The notes: generated by a model not told the origin, from the sequence alone. A stretch of 59,899 bases of DNA from an uncultured Sphingomonas sp. (GCA_913774925.1 CAJYKB010000087.1:1-59899), one strand, 5' to 3'. Positions 13,780 through 23,448 are shown, counted from the stretch's first letter. Numbers and translations: made by a program.

Positions 13780-14421
13780 TCATCGTTCGACCACGCGGTC
13801 GGCGAGCGGCTCACGCGCCTGCCACTCGCGGCGTTCAAGTTCGGGGACGGCGGACGGCGCAAGCGGTCTGCCGAGGCAAAGCAACGCGACGAACGACCAG
13901 TGCGGCGGCGCATCGAGCATCGCGGCGACCGCGTCGGGATCGAGGATCGACACCCAGCCGAGCCCGTAGCCACGGCCATGCGCGGCGAGGCAGAGGGTGT
14001 GGATCGCGATGACGGTCGAATCGCGCAGTGTCTGGGGCATGGTGGCACGGCCCAGCCCGTGGCCGGCGACGGGATCGTCATCGTGGAAGGCCGCGATGAT
14101 CTCGGGCGCCTTGCGCAGGCCGTGGAGCTTCAGCGTCGCATATCGGTCGCGGCGTGCCGCGTCGGTCAGGCGCGCGGCAGCGGCACGGCTTTCCGCATCG
14201 ACATGCTCCGCCAGCCGTCGGCGCAACGCGGACGAGCGGAGGCGGACGAAGCGCCATGGCTGCGCATTGCCGACCGATGGCGCCCAGCGGACCGATGAGA
14301 GCAGCGTCTCCACCACCGCTTCCGGGATCGGGTCGGACGCGAAATGGCGCACGTCCCGCCGCCAGCGGAACAGCTCGTCCAGCTGGCCGATGAAGCCGGC
14401 ATCGAACAACGGCGCGGTCAT
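13780..14421 (-). CDS. bluB: 5,6-dimethylbenzimidazole synthase
   Basis: 213 residues of the flavin-destructase nitroreductase fold. BluB converts reduced FMN with oxygen to 5,6-dimethylbenzimidazole, the lower ligand of B12. Recognisable stretches are FRWRRDVRHF near the N terminus, SSVRWAPSVGNAQPWRF, and the C-terminal GLGWVSILDPDAV. The ATG at 14421 overlaps the cobF stop by four bases (ATGA), which fixes the start; a longer frame extends upstream only inside cobF. Placement in the cob operon agrees with this activity. Confidence 0.93.
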   Translation of the reverse strand: MTAPLFDAGFIGQLDELFRWRRDVRHFASDPIPEAVVETLLSSVRWAPSVGNAQPWRFVRLRSSALRRRLAEHVDAESRAAAARLTDAARRDRYATLKLHGLRKAPEIIAAFHDDDPVAGHGLGRATMPQTLRDSTVIAIHTLCLAAHGRGYGLGWVSILDPDAVAAMLDAPPHWSFVALLCLGRPLAPSAVPELERREWQAREPLADRVVER

Positions 14422-15167
14422 GCGGCGCGGGACAGCAGATAGGTGTCCATGATCCAGCCGTGTTCGCCCCGCAGCGCGGCGCGGCGCTCCACGATCGATG
14501 CGGCGACGTCCGCGAGCGGTCCGCTGGCGAGCGCCTGTTGGGACATGCCGAGATACGCCCCCCACCAGATGTGCACGCCGCCGGGGGGCAGGGTGGCAAA
14601 GGTGCAGGCGCCATCCAGCATCACCGCGACGCGGTCGGCACCGGCGGGCCAGCCGTCGCGTAGCCGGCGCCCGGTGGTGATGACGACCGGCGCGCCAAGG
14701 TCGTTCAGCGGGATCGCGTGCGCCGCGGTCAGCGCCTGCAGGCTGGTGATGCCCGGGACGACCCGGATCCGCATCGCCATGCCGTCGCGACGAAGGCGCT
14801 CCGCGATGCGCAGGGTGCTGTCATAGAGCGAAGGGTCGCCCCAGACGAGCAGCGCCAGTTGCCCGCCCTGCGGCAGATGTTCGGCGATCTGCGCTGCCCA
14901 GCTGGCGGCGACCGCTTCGTGCCAGTCGGCGACGCCGGGCAGATAGGCTCCGCTGGCATCGCGCACCGGCAGGTCGAACTCGACCACGCGGACGGCACAC
15001 GTGAGGGCGATGGCGCACAGCATGCGGCGGACGTCGATCAGGTCCGAGCGCGCGTCGCCCTTGCGCGGCAGGAGGATCAGGTCGGCAGCATTCATCGCCT
15101 CCTGCGCCTGGCGTGTCAGATGATCGGGGTTGCCGGTGCCGATGCCGATCAGGTGAAGGTCGATCAT
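14418..15167 (-). CDS. cobF: Precorrin-6A synthase (deacetylating)
   Basis: 249 residues. A tetrapyrrole methyltransferase whose glycine-rich SAM loop is LIGIGTGNPDHLT near the N terminus; the LLVWGDPSLYDST segment is typical of CobF. It methylates C1 of precorrin-5 and releases acetate, a step confined to the aerobic pathway. It overlaps cobA by 4 bp upstream and bluB by 4 bp downstream. Confidence 0.93.
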   Translation of the reverse strand: MIDLHLIGIGTGNPDHLTRQAQEAMNAADLILLPRKGDARSDLIDVRRMLCAIALTCAVRVVEFDLPVRDASGAYLPGVADWHEAVAASWAAQIAEHLPQGGQLALLVWGDPSLYDSTLRIAERLRRDGMAMRIRVVPGITSLQALTAAHAIPLNDLGAPVVITTGRRLRDGWPAGADRVAVMLDGACTFATLPPGGVHIWWGAYLGMSQQALASGPLADVAASIVERRAALRGEHGWIMDTYLLSRAA

Positions 15168-15889
15168 GCGTCCTCCTCCAGCAGCGGGCCGTAGAGGATC
15201 AGCGCGGGCGCGCTCCCCACCGCGCTCGCGAGCGTCCGGGCGAGGGTGGCAATAGTCGAGCGGTGCAGTCGCTGGTCGGGGTGGCCGACATTTTCGGCAA
15301 GCAGCGCGGGCGTGTCCGGGGACAGGCCGTGGGCGACCAATCGCGCCACCAATTCGCCGAAGGTTCGCTTCGGCATGAAGACGACGGTGGTCGCCTGCGT
15401 ATCGGCGAGCGCGGCCATGTTGAGCGAGCCGGGCAGTCCGCCGGTCACGTCGTGGCCGGTGACGAACTGCACCCGTCGCGCGCTCAGCCGGCGCGTCAGC
15501 GGGATCGCGGCGGCGGCTGCGGCGGCAGAGGCCGAGGTGACGCCCGGCACGATCTCGAACGCGATGCCGGCCTCGCGGAGCGCGACGATCTCCTCCTCCA
15601 GACGGCCGAAGATCGCCGGATCGCCCGACTTCAGCCGGACGACGCGCGCGCCCGTGGCGGCGTGCTCGACCAGCAGTTGCGAGACGTGCGCCTGCGTCGG
15701 CGAGGGGCGGCCGGCGCGCTTCCCCACCGCCACCAGCGTGGCGCCGCGGCGGATATGGTCGAGGAGCGGGCCGGACGACAGATCGTCGAACAGGACGACG
15801 TCGGCAGTGCGCAGCCGGTCGACCGCCTTCAGCGTCAACAGCTCCGGATCGCCCGGACCGGAGCCGACGAAGGAGACGAAACCGGTCAT
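15164..15889 (-). CDS. cobA: Uroporphyrinogen-III C-methyltransferase (SUMT)
   Basis: 241 residues, a stand-alone SUMT without the CysG siroheme domains. It makes precorrin-2 by methylating C2 and C7 of uroporphyrinogen III, the entry step to the corrin branch. Motifs: VGSGPGDPELLTLKA at 8-22, KRAGRPSPTQ, RLKSGDPAIFGR and PGVTSASAAAA. Four-base overlaps with cobB upstream and cobF downstream. 'cobA' is used in the Pseudomonas denitrificans sense, not the enterobacterial adenosyltransferase. Confidence 0.92.
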   Translation of the reverse strand: MTGFVSFVGSGPGDPELLTLKAVDRLRTADVVLFDDLSSGPLLDHIRRGATLVAVGKRAGRPSPTQAHVSQLLVEHAATGARVVRLKSGDPAIFGRLEEEIVALREAGIAFEIVPGVTSASAAAAAAAIPLTRRLSARRVQFVTGHDVTGGLPGSLNMAALADTQATTVVFMPKRTFGELVARLVAHGLSPDTPALLAENVGHPDQRLHRSTIATLARTLASAVGSAPALILYGPLLEEDA

Positions 15890-17193
15890 TGCGCAGGCGC
15901 GATCAGGTGGAAGAAGGTGCCGGAGACGCGACCGCGGCAGGATCCGGTTTCGGCGACGGCCTGTCCCTCCGCATCCGTGACCCGCGCCAGCGGAGTGTCG
16001 GGTTGCTCCAGGATGGTGGAATAGTGGAATTCATGGCCGTGCAGCGTCGTGCCCGGGCGCAATCCGGCCACCTCCGCATGGAGCGTCGCCTTGCGGTAGC
16101 CCAGATGCATGCGGCGCTGCGCGTAGCTGGTGACGAGGCCGAGCAGTCCGGCCATATGGTGCGAGGTCCCCTCCGCATCGATCAGCGCCTGGCCGAGCAC
16201 CATATAACCGCCGCACTCGCCGTGGACCGGACGGGCGCGCGCGTGCGCGGTAAGCCCCGCGTGGAAGGTCGTCGCGGCGGAAAGGCGACCGGCGTGCAGT
16301 TCGGGATAGCCGCCGGGGAGCCAGACGATGTCGGCGGTGGCGTCCGGCGCCTCGTCCGCAAGCGGGGAGAAGGGCAAGATCTCCGCCCCGGCGCTGTGCC
16401 ACGCGTCGAGGATGTGCGGGTAGGTGAAGGAAAAGGCGGCATCCTGCGCCAGCGCGATCCGTTGCGCCGGGGGCGCGAATGGCCGGCGCGGTGCGGGCGG
16501 GCAGGTGGTGGCGGCAGCGGCGGTGCGCAGCGCAGCGAGGTCGACATGCGCGCGAACGAACGCCGCACAAGCCGCGATACGCGCGTCGAGATCGGCATGT
16601 TCACCGGCCTGAACGAGACCGAGATGCCGTTCGGGCAGGGTCAGGTCGCCGCGCCGCGGCAACGCGCCGAAGACGGGCAGCCCGACCGCGGCCATCCCGC
16701 CGCGCGCAAGACGCTCATGCCGGGGGCTGGCGACGCGATTCAGGATCACCCCGGCGATCGGCAGCGCGGGGTCGTAGCGCGCGAAGCCGAGGGCGGTCGC
16801 GGCGGCGGACTGCGCCTGCCCGGACACGTCGACGACCAGCACGACGGGCCATCCCATCCGGCGCGCGATATCGGCGCTGGCGCCGTTCCCCGCCGCGCCG
16901 GGGGTGGCGACGCCGTCGAAAAGGCCCATCGCCCCCTCCGCCAGCACGAGGTCGGCGCCGTCGGCAGCGGCGGCGAGGCCGTCGAGCATCGTCTGAGGCA
17001 TCGCCCAGCTGTCGAGGTTGAACGAGCGGCGGCCGCTGGCGGCATGGTGGAAGGCGGGGTCGATATAGTCGGGGCCGCTCTTGAAGGGCTGCACCGCGAC
17101 GCCGTCGTCGCGCAGTGCGCGCAGCAGGCCGAGCATGACGGTCGTCTTGCCGGTGCCCGACGACGGCGCGGCGATCATCAGCCCGGGCGTCAT
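15886..17193 (-). CDS. cobB: Hydrogenobyrinic acid a,c-diamide synthase
   Basis: 435 residues. The N-terminal dethiobiotin-synthetase-like ATPase domain carries the P-loop [10 protein letters not shown] (residues 8-17) and [13 protein letters not shown]; the C-terminal class-I glutamine amidotransferase-like domain carries the nucleophile Cys in [11 protein letters not shown]. It amidates the a and c carboxylates using glutamine and ATP before cobalt insertion. ATG at 17193 overlaps the cobM stop by 4 bp. An in-frame open stretch continuing upstream to 18309 lies antisense-free but inside cobM and cobE and is not coding. Confidence 0.93.
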   Translation of the reverse strand: MTPGLMIAAPSSGTGKTTVMLGLLRALRDDGVAVQPFKSGPDYIDPAFHHAASGRRSFNLDSWAMPQTMLDGLAAAADGADLVLAEGAMGLFDGVATPGAAGNGASADIARRMGWPVVLVVDVSGQAQSAAATALGFARYDPALPIAGVILNRVASPRHERLARGGMAAVGLPVFGALPRRGDLTLPERHLGLVQAGEHADLDARIAACAAFVRAHVDLAALRTAAAATTCPPAPRRPFAPPAQRIALAQDAAFSFTYPHILDAWHSAGAEILPFSPLADEAPDATADIVWLPGGYPELHAGRLSAATTFHAGLTAHARARPVHGECGGYMVLGQALIDAEGTSHHMAGLLGLVTSYAQRRMHLGYRKATLHAEVAGLRPGTTLHGHEFHYSTILEQPDTPLARVTDAEGQAVAETGSCRGRVSGTFFHLIAPAQ

Positions 17194-17975
17194 GCCTGCG
17201 GCTCCGCGAAGCGCGACGTCGCGCCATGTCGTCGAAAGCGCCGGTTGTAGCCGGGGGCGTAGAGGCTGCTGTCGACGAAGTCGTCGGCGGCAAGAGCCGG
17301 CCCGACGAGGATCAGCGCGGTGCGCTCCAGGCCGCCCGCTGCCGCCTCGACGATGGTGCCCAGCGTCGCGCGGACGACGCGCTCGTCCGGCCAACTCGCG
17401 CGCCATACGATCGCGGCGGGGCAATCCGCGCCATACGCCGGCGTCAGGTCGGCGACGACGCGGTCGAGGACGTGGACCGACAGGTGGATCGCCAGCGTCG
17501 CGCCGGTGGCGGCGAAGGTGGTCAGTCGCTCCGCCGGGGGCATGGTGCTGGCGCGGCCGGGCGTGCGGGTCAGCACGACCGACTGGGTGAGGCCGGGCAG
17601 CGTAAGTTCCGCCTCCAGCGCGGCGGCAGCGGCGGCGAAGGCGGGCACGCCGGGCGTGATCGTGAAGGGGATGCCGAGCGCGCGCAGCCGGCGCATCTGT
17701 TCCCCCATCGCCGACCAGATCGACAGGTCGCCTGAATGCAGCCGGGCGATGTCGTGGCCGGCGGCATGCGCCGACGCCATCTCGTCGATGATCGCGTCGA
17801 GCGACATGGGCGCGGTGTTCACGATGCGCGCGCCCGGCGGGCAATGGTCGAGCAGCGCCTGTGGAACCAGCGACCCGGCGTAGAGGCAGACGGGCGAGGC
17901 GGCGATCCGGTCGCGTCCGCGCAGCGTCAGCAGGTCGGGTGCGCCGGGGCCGGCGCCGATGAAGTGGACGGTCAT
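17190..17975 (-). CDS. cobM: Precorrin-4 C11-methyltransferase
   Basis: 261 residues, tetrapyrrole methyltransferase fold. [18 protein letters not shown] at the start is the SAM-binding loop; CLYAGSLVP, the acidic [13 protein letters not shown] and the [11 protein letters not shown] stretch identify the CobM/CbiF group. It makes precorrin-5 from precorrin-4. Four-base overlaps with cobE upstream and cobB downstream. Confidence 0.94.
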   Translation of the reverse strand: MTVHFIGAGPGAPDLLTLRGRDRIAASPVCLYAGSLVPQALLDHCPPGARIVNTAPMSLDAIIDEMASAHAAGHDIARLHSGDLSIWSAMGEQMRRLRALGIPFTITPGVPAFAAAAAALEAELTLPGLTQSVVLTRTPGRASTMPPAERLTTFAATGATLAIHLSVHVLDRVVADLTPAYGADCPAAIVWRASWPDERVVRATLGTIVEAAAGGLERTALILVGPALAADDFVDSSLYAPGYNRRFRRHGATSRFAEPQA

Positions 17976-18352
17976 GGGGTCGATCCTTCGGCGATGGCGC
18001 AGGTCGCCATCCGGTCGGGGGAGATGTGACGATGCGTGAGCAGCCGTGCGCCCGCACCGGCCGCGGCGAGTGCGGCGGCCTCCGCCACGCTGCCGGTGCC
18101 GCGCGCGGCGAGGCTGGCAGGGGAGCGGGTCGCGGTCGTGACGGTGCGGAGCGCGGCGGGTGCGATCGGCAGGACGGGCAGTCCGAGCCTTTCGCCCAGC
18201 AGGGCGAGCGGGGCGATCTTGTCGGCCGGGGCGGCAAGCGCGGCGACGCCCTGGCAGCCGCGCTGCGCCGAGGCCAGCGCGGCGAGGAGCGACTCTGCTT
18301 CAGCGCCACTCCGACAGCCGAAGCCGGCGACGATCACAGCGTTACTCTCCAT
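17972..18352 (-). CDS. cobE: CobE (CbiG C-terminal-domain) cobalamin biosynthesis protein
   Basis: 126 residues. [15 protein letters not shown] near the N terminus is the conserved start of the CobE/CbiG_C family; [21 protein letters not shown] matches its C-terminal half. CobE is required for aerobic corrin synthesis, but its exact step is not agreed; it may bind or hand over a pathway intermediate. The ATG at 18352 lies 19 bases inside the end of cobL, and its stop overlaps cobM by 4 bp. Confidence 0.88.
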   Translation of the reverse strand: MESNAVIVAGFGCRSGAEAESLLAALASAQRGCQGVAALAAPADKIAPLALLGERLGLPVLPIAPAALRTVTTATRSPASLAARGTGSVAEAAALAAAGAGARLLTHRHISPDRMATCAIAEGSTP

Positions 18353-19542
18353 TGCACCACGGGGAAATGCGCGCGCCACCCACGCCGGGTGCCGATCGGC
18401 GCGACCGCGGACAGGTCTATCCGCAGCAGGTCGCCGCCCTTGTCCGCCTGCCATTGCATTGCCAGCGCCTCGGATTCGAGCGTGACGGCGTTGGCCACCA
18501 GTCGCGTGCCGGCGGGGAGGTGCTGCCACAGCCAGCGCAGCAGCGCGTCCGACAGCCCGCCGCCGATGAACACCGCATCGGGGGGCGGGTGGCCGGCGAG
18601 TATGTCCGGCGCGTGGCCCTCGATGACCCGGAGGCGATCGACGCCGAGGGTGGCGGCGTTGGTACGGGCACGCGCGGCGCGGACGGCGTCGCCCTCGAAC
18701 GCCAGCGCGCGATTGGCAGGATCGGCCAGGAGCCATTCGATGCCGATCGATCCCGACCCGGCGCCGATGTCCCACAACGTCTCGCCCGGACGCGGAGCGA
18801 GCGCGGACAGCGTCAGCGCGCGAACGGGGCGCTTGGTGATCTGTCCGTCATGCGCGAACCAGTCGTCGGGGCGACCGGCGGCGGCGGGAAGGACGGCGCC
18901 CGTGCCCGCGACCGCGATGGCCACCGCGACCGGATGCCGGACATCGTCGAGGGTGAAGTCGCCGGCGCTGGTGCGGCGGACGCGCTCGTGCGGGCCGCCC
19001 AGGGCTTCGCAGACGTGGAGGGTGCTGTCGCCGAAACCCCGGTCGGTCAGATGCGCCGCCAGCATGGCGACCGCCGCGCCGTCGCGCAGCGTCGCGACGA
19101 TCCGCCGGCCGCGTGTCAGATACGGTCGCAATCGTGTCGGCGGGGCGGCATGGAGGCCGAGGCAGCGGGTTTCCTCGATCGCCCAGCCGAGCCGCGCTGC
19201 CACCAGCGAAAAGGTGGACGGCGCGGGATGCGCGACCCACTCGTCCGGCGTGAGATGGCGCGCGACGACCGTTCCGGCACCGAACCAGAACGGATCCCCC
19301 GACACCAGCATCACCACACGGCGCCCCCGCAGCGCGAGCAGCGGGGCGATGCCGTCGGCGAAGGGCACCGGCCAGGGCATGCGCTGGCCGCCATCATCGG
19401 GGAGCAGCGCCAGATGTCGCGCCGCGCCGGTCAGCCAGTCGGCGCGCGCGATCGCGGCACGGCTTGCGGCGGACAGGCCGTCCGGTCCATCTTCGCCGAT
19501 CCCGACGATCGTCAGCCACGGATCGGTGCCGCCTTCAACCAT
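18334..19542 (-). CDS. cobL: Precorrin-6Y C5,15-methyltransferase (decarboxylating)
   Basis: 402 residues, the full two-domain enzyme. The N-terminal CbiE-type methyltransferase begins WLTIVGIGEDGPDGLS; the C-terminal CbiT-type Rossmann methyltransferase contains LWDIGAGSGSIGIEW (about residue 255 on). It methylates C5 and C15 and decarboxylates C12 of precorrin-6B to give precorrin-8X. The ATG at 19542-19540 overlaps, on the other strand, the cobK ATG at 19541-19543, so no intergenic space is left for a conventional promoter; transcription must come from antisense to cobK or from readthrough of cobJ. Confidence 0.94.
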   Translation of the reverse strand: MVEGGTDPWLTIVGIGEDGPDGLSAASRAAIARADWLTGAARHLALLPDDGGQRMPWPVPFADGIAPLLALRGRRVVMLVSGDPFWFGAGTVVARHLTPDEWVAHPAPSTFSLVAARLGWAIEETRCLGLHAAPPTRLRPYLTRGRRIVATLRDGAAVAMLAAHLTDRGFGDSTLHVCEALGGPHERVRRTSAGDFTLDDVRHPVAVAIAVAGTGAVLPAAAGRPDDWFAHDGQITKRPVRALTLSALAPRPGETLWDIGAGSGSIGIEWLLADPANRALAFEGDAVRAARARTNAATLGVDRLRVIEGHAPDILAGHPPPDAVFIGGGLSDALLRWLWQHLPAGTRLVANAVTLESEALAMQWQADKGGDLLRIDLSAVAPIGTRRGWRAHFPVVQWRVTL

Positions 19543-20290
19543 GACGCATGTCCTGATCCTGGGCGGAACGACCGAGGCGAGCGCGCTGGCGGCGGCATTG
19601 GCGCAAGCACGCGTCGATGCGACGCTGAGCTATGCCGGGCGCGTGGCGAACCCCAAGGCGCAGCCCGTGGCGGTCCGCGTGGGCGGCTTCGGCGGGGTGG
19701 CGGGGCTGGTCGCCTGGCTGCGCGCGGCGGGCGCTACGCATCTGGTCGACGCGACGCATCCGTTCGCTGCGCAGATGAGCGCGCATGCCGTGGCGGCCGC
19801 GACAGAGGCGGGCGTTGGGCATATCGCGCTCACGCGGCTGGCGTGGGTGGCCGGGGCCGGGGATCGCTGGACGCATGCCGCGGACATCGCCGCCGCGGTG
19901 GCCGCGCTGGCGGACGCGCCGCGCCGCGTGATGCTGGCGCTGGGGCGGATGCACGTCGATGCGTTCGCCGCGCAGCCGCAGCACCATTATCTCCTGCGCT
20001 TCGTCGATCCCCCGCGCGACGCGGTGGCGCTGCCCGCGTACGATCTGGTCGTCGATCGCGGGCCGTTCACGGTGGAGGGCGATATTGCGCTGATGCGGAC
20101 GCATCGCACCGATCTGGTCGTGTGCAAGAACGCAGGAGGCATGGGCGCGCAGGCGAAGCTGATCGCGGCGCGCACGCTGGGCCTGCCGGTACTGATGATC
20201 GACCGGCCGCCTGTCCCCGAGCGAGCCGAGGTGCACGACGTGGCGGCGGTACTGCGCTGGCTGGGTCATGCGGCGGCCCGCGGCGTGTAG
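19541..20290 (+). CDS. cobK: Precorrin-6A reductase
   Basis: 249 residues. VLILGGTTEASALAAALA at the start is the nucleotide-binding loop; DATHPFAAQMSAHA and CKNAGGMGAQAKLIAA are the signature segments of CobK/CbiJ. It reduces precorrin-6A to 6B with NADPH. It is the only cob gene on the plus strand, lying between cobJ and cobL of the minus-strand series. Its start overlaps the cobL start codon and its last 25 bases overlap the cobJ 3' end. No clear ribosome site precedes ATG 19541; the family N terminus fixes the start. Confidence 0.93.
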   Translation: MTHVLILGGTTEASALAAALAQARVDATLSYAGRVANPKAQPVAVRVGGFGGVAGLVAWLRAAGATHLVDATHPFAAQMSAHAVAAATEAGVGHIALTRLAWVAGAGDRWTHAADIAAAVAALADAPRRVMLALGRMHVDAFAAQPQHHYLLRFVDPPRDAVALPAYDLVVDRGPFTVEGDIALMRTHRTDLVVCKNAGGMGAQAKLIAARTLGLPVLMIDRPPVPERAEVHDVAAVLRWLGHAAARGV

Positions 20291-21009
20291 AGGAAGCGGG
20301 TGCCCGCGATCATCCGGGTGCGGCTGGAGCCGACGATCACGACCGTGCGCATGTCGGCCATTTCGGCGCGGGCATCGGGCAGCGGGACGACGTGCAGATG
20401 CTCGTCCGGCGTCGATACGGCGCGTGCGAACAGTACCGGGCGCCGGTCCGCGCATGTCTCGCGCAGGATGCCGAGCGCGGCGTCCAATCCGTCGGGGCGG
20501 GCCTTCGAACGCGGATTGTAGAAGGCGATCGCGAAATCGGCCTGTGCCGCCAGCCGGACGCGACGATCGATGATGGCCTGCGGCTTCAGATTGTCGGACA
20601 GGTTGATCGCGCAGAAATCGTGTCCGAGCGGCGCGCCGGCGCGTGCGGCGGCGGCCAGCATCGCGGTGATGCCGGGCAGGACGCGGACGTCCAGCCTCGC
20701 CCAGTCGGCGGGGCCATGCTCGATCGCCTCGAACACCGCCGCTGCCATCGCGAACACGCCCGGGTCGCCCGACGACACCACGACGACGCGGTGCCCGGCG
20801 CTGGCAAGCGCAAGCGCGTGCGCGGCGCGCTCGATCTCGACGCGATTGTCGGACGGGTGCAGCGTCAGCCCGGCACGCGGCGTGACGCGCGCGACATAGG
20901 GGATGTAGCCGACGACGTCGGTCGCCTCCGCCAGCGCGGCGCTGACTTCCGGGGTCACCAGCGCGTCGTCGCCCGGTCCCAGCCCGGCGATGGCGATCCA
21001 GCCGCTCAT
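20266..21009 (-). CDS. cobJ: Precorrin-3B C17-methyltransferase
   Basis: 247 residues. IAIAGLGPGDDALVTPE is the SAM loop; VVSSGDPGVFAMA, LPGITAMLAAAARAGAPLGHDFC and IAFYNPRSKARP are characteristic of CobJ/CbiH. It performs C17 methylation and ring contraction to precorrin-4. ATG at 21009 overlaps the cobI stop by 4 bp; the frame upstream of it is inside cobI. The 3' end overlaps cobK convergently by 25 bp. Confidence 0.94.
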   Translation of the reverse strand: MSGWIAIAGLGPGDDALVTPEVSAALAEATDVVGYIPYVARVTPRAGLTLHPSDNRVEIERAAHALALASAGHRVVVVSSGDPGVFAMAAAVFEAIEHGPADWARLDVRVLPGITAMLAAAARAGAPLGHDFCAINLSDNLKPQAIIDRRVRLAAQADFAIAFYNPRSKARPDGLDAALGILRETCADRRPVLFARAVSTPDEHLHVVPLPDARAEMADMRTVVIVGSSRTRMIAGTRFLYTPRAAA

Positions 21010-21731
21010 GGGCGGCGCCCCTGACCGTGGATAAGCAGGATCGCGAAATAGGGGGCGACCGCGGCGGCATCGATCAGCCGGGTCACGCGCTGTTGCGGCA
21101 TCGCGGCATGTTCGATCAGCCAGGCATCCGCCACGCGCCCGGCGGCCGCGACCGCGCGGCGCAGCTTGGGCAGGTGGCGACCGATCTTCATCACCACGAG
21201 CGCGTCGGTATCGGCGATGCGGCGCGCCAGATCCGCCTCGGGCAAGGTCGCGGTCAGCACGGTCAGGACGTCGTCGCCCCAGGTGATCGGGCTGGCGCTG
21301 GCGGTCCACGCGCCCGACATGCCGGTGACGCCGGGGACGACCGCGACCGGCACGTCGCCGCTCAGCCGGCTGTGGAGGTGCATGAAGGATCCGTAGAAGA
21401 AGGGATCGCCTTCGCAGAGCACGACCACGTCGTCTCCCCCATGCGCCAGCGCGCGCAGGTGATGCGCGCAGGCGGCGTAGAAGGTGCTCAGCTGGTCGTT
21501 GTACCGCGGGTCGCTGACCGGAATTTCGGTGGTGATCGGATATTCCATCGCGAACTCGGTCGCATCGGGGTGGAGCATGCCCTCGACGATGCGGCGCGCA
21601 TGGCCGGCACGCCCGGCCTTGCGAAAGAAGGCGATGTGGCGCGCCCCGCGCACCAGCCGGTCGGCGCGCACGCTCATCAAATCCTGCGCGCCCGGGCCCA
21701 GGCCGACGCCGTGGACGGTCCCAATCGTCAT
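21006..21731 (-). CDS. cobI: Precorrin-2 C20-methyltransferase
   Basis: 241 residues. VHGVGLGPGAQDLMSVRA is the SAM-binding loop; VLCEGDPFFYGSFMHLHSR and PGVTGMSGAW match CobI/CbiL. It makes precorrin-3A. Four-base overlaps with cobH upstream and cobJ downstream. Confidence 0.94.
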   Translation of the reverse strand: MTIGTVHGVGLGPGAQDLMSVRADRLVRGARHIAFFRKAGRAGHARRIVEGMLHPDATEFAMEYPITTEIPVSDPRYNDQLSTFYAACAHHLRALAHGGDDVVVLCEGDPFFYGSFMHLHSRLSGDVPVAVVPGVTGMSGAWTASASPITWGDDVLTVLTATLPEADLARRIADTDALVVMKIGRHLPKLRRAVAAAGRVADAWLIEHAAMPQQRVTRLIDAAAVAPYFAILLIHGQGRRP

Positions 21732-22357
21732 TCTGCCCGGCTCGCCAACGCGTTGATCGCGGCGACGGTGATCGCGCTGCCGCCCATCCGCCCCTCGACC
21801 ACGACGCAGGGAACGGGCTGCTGCGCCCATAGCGCCGCCTTCGACTCCATCGCCCCGACGAAGCCGACCGGACAGCCGACGATCGCCGCCGGTCGCGGGC
21901 AGGCGGGATCCGCGAGCATGTTCAGCAGATGGAATAGCGCGGTCGGTGCGTTGCCGATCGCGACCAGCGCGCCGGCTAAATGCGGACGCCACAGCTCCAG
22001 CGCGGCGGCGGAGCGGGTGTTGCCGATCGCGCGCGCCAGCCCCGGTGTCTCGGGCGCCGTGAGCGTGCAGATCACGCGGTTGTCGGCGGGCAGGCGGGCG
22101 CGGGTGATCCCCTCCGACACCATGCGCGCGTCGCACAGGATCGCGGCGCCAGCCTCCAACGCCGCGCGTGCGACGGTGACGAAGCGGGGCGAGAAGCGCA
22201 TGTGCGCGGCCAGATCGACCAGTCCGGCGGCATGGATCATGCGCACCGCGATCGGCTCCTCGTCGGCATCGAAGCGCGCGAGGTCGGCCTCGGCGCGGAT
22301 CGTGGCGAAGGATTGCCGGTAGATGGCGGCGCCGTCCGTCTCGTAGACATGGGGCAT
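21728..22357 (-). CDS. cobH: Precorrin-8X methylmutase
   Basis: 209 residues. RMIHAAGLVDLAAHMRFS contains the catalytic histidine of the CobH/CbiC family; GNAPTALFHLL and GCPVGFVGAMESKAAL are further signatures. It moves the C11 methyl to C12, giving hydrogenobyrinic acid. The ATG at 22357 shares one base with the cobG stop (TGATG); the stop overlaps cobI by 4 bp. Confidence 0.94.
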   Translation of the reverse strand: MPHVYETDGAAIYRQSFATIRAEADLARFDADEEPIAVRMIHAAGLVDLAAHMRFSPRFVTVARAALEAGAAILCDARMVSEGITRARLPADNRVICTLTAPETPGLARAIGNTRSAAALELWRPHLAGALVAIGNAPTALFHLLNMLADPACPRPAAIVGCPVGFVGAMESKAALWAQQPVPCVVVEGRMGGSAITVAAINALASRAE

Positions 22358-23448
22358 CAGCGAACTCCGAAATGCTGGAGGAGGGCGGCGGCGTCGAGCG
22401 CGGCATGCGCGGGCGCGGCACCGGCGCGCGCGTCGAAGGCGAGGTCGTAGCGCCCGGCGCGACCGGTCAGCACCACCGCCGCCGGCGCAGCACGCGCGCA
22501 GCCCTTGGCGCACCCCGAGACATGGAGCCGGCCGGCGACGAAGGGTGCGAGCCGCGCCGCCAGCGCGCGCGTTGCGACGCTCGCCTGCGGACAGGCCGGC
22601 GCGCCGACGCAGGCGTCGACGGCGACCGGCACGTCGGGCGCGATCAACTTGTGATCGCCCTCGATCAGCAGCGCGCGCCACGGGGTCGTGCGGATCGCGG
22701 TTGCGGTCGATCGGCGCAGCACCTCAAGGAACGAGGGGGCGTCGATCCTGCCGAACGCGAGCGGCCAGGGCGTGCCGGGGACGTCGGGCACGGCGACGGC
22801 GGTTGCAGGACGTTCGTCGCCGCTCGCCCATGCGGGAAGGGGGGCGGTGTGGCGGGCCATTCGTGTCGCGCCGTCACCGCCGCTCGCGATGAACCATGCC
22901 GTCAGCGCGATCAAAGCATCCGCTTCTTCCCCCGGCGCCAGCGCGATGCCGCCCGCGCGCCCGTCGGCGCGCAGCAGCAGATGCCCGGCCGCACTCCGCT
23001 CGATCCGGATGTCGCCGGGCGCATCGGCGAGCATCGGCGCGGTGCCGGCGTCGATCGCGAAGCCGAACTTGGCGGGCAGGGGCGGCAGCTCGGCAAGGCG
23101 ACGGTCGAGCTCTTGCGCGATCCGGTGCGTGTCGTCGCCAGGCGTCCAGCCGGGCGAAACCAGGATCGTGCGGCGGGCTTCGCGCGCTGGATCGGGGTCG
23201 ACCAGGCCGAGGGCGACCAGCTCCGCGATCAGCGTCGGACAGCCGTCCTCGCCAACTCCGCGGATCTGGAGGTTGGCGCGGCTGGTGACGTCGATCTGGC
23301 CATTGCCATACGCGATCGCCAGCTCGCAGAGGCTGAGCATCGCGTCGCGAACCATCCGTCCCATCTGCGGGCGAATGCGGACCAACAGGCCGTCTCCCGC
23401 CGCCATCGGTCGCCATGCGGTGGGGCACCAGCCGCGGATCGCGCTCAT
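22357..23448 (-). CDS. cobG: Precorrin-3B synthase (CobG)
   Basis: 363 residues, related to nitrite/sulfite reductases with two ferredoxin-like half domains. The N-terminal half has the [16 protein letters not shown] segment; the C-terminal half carries the cysteines for a 4Fe-4S cluster in [16 protein letters not shown] and [15 protein letters not shown]. CobG hydroxylates C20 with molecular oxygen and forms the gamma-lactone, so it marks the oxygen-dependent pathway. ATG at 23448 overlaps the cobN stop by 4 bp. Confidence 0.92.
   Translation of the reverse strand: MSAIRGWCPTAWRPMAAGDGLLVRIRPQMGRMVRDAMLSLCELAIAYGNGQIDVTSRANLQIRGVGEDGCPTLIAELVALGLVDPDPAREARRTILVSPGWTPGDDTHRIAQELDRRLAELPPLPAKFGFAIDAGTAPMLADAPGDIRIERSAAGHLLLRADGRAGGIALAPGEEADALIALTAWFIASGGDGATRMARHTAPLPAWASGDERPATAVAVPDVPGTPWPLAFGRIDAPSFLEVLRRSTATAIRTTPWRALLIEGDHKLIAPDVPVAVDACVGAPACPQASVATRALAARLAPFVAGRLHVSGCAKGCARAAPAAVVLTGRAGRYDLAFDARAGAAPAHAALDAAALLQHFGVR

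Noticed and set aside
15886..18309. 807-codon frame that appears to extend cobB upstream
   Set aside because: Only the part from 17193 down is CobB; the upstream part lies in the wrong frame of cobM and cobE and resembles no protein.
18026..19540. Long plus-strand frame upstream of and in frame with cobK
   Set aside because: It is antisense to cobL and cobE and has low-complexity Arg/Ala composition; the CobK family N terminus starts at 19541.
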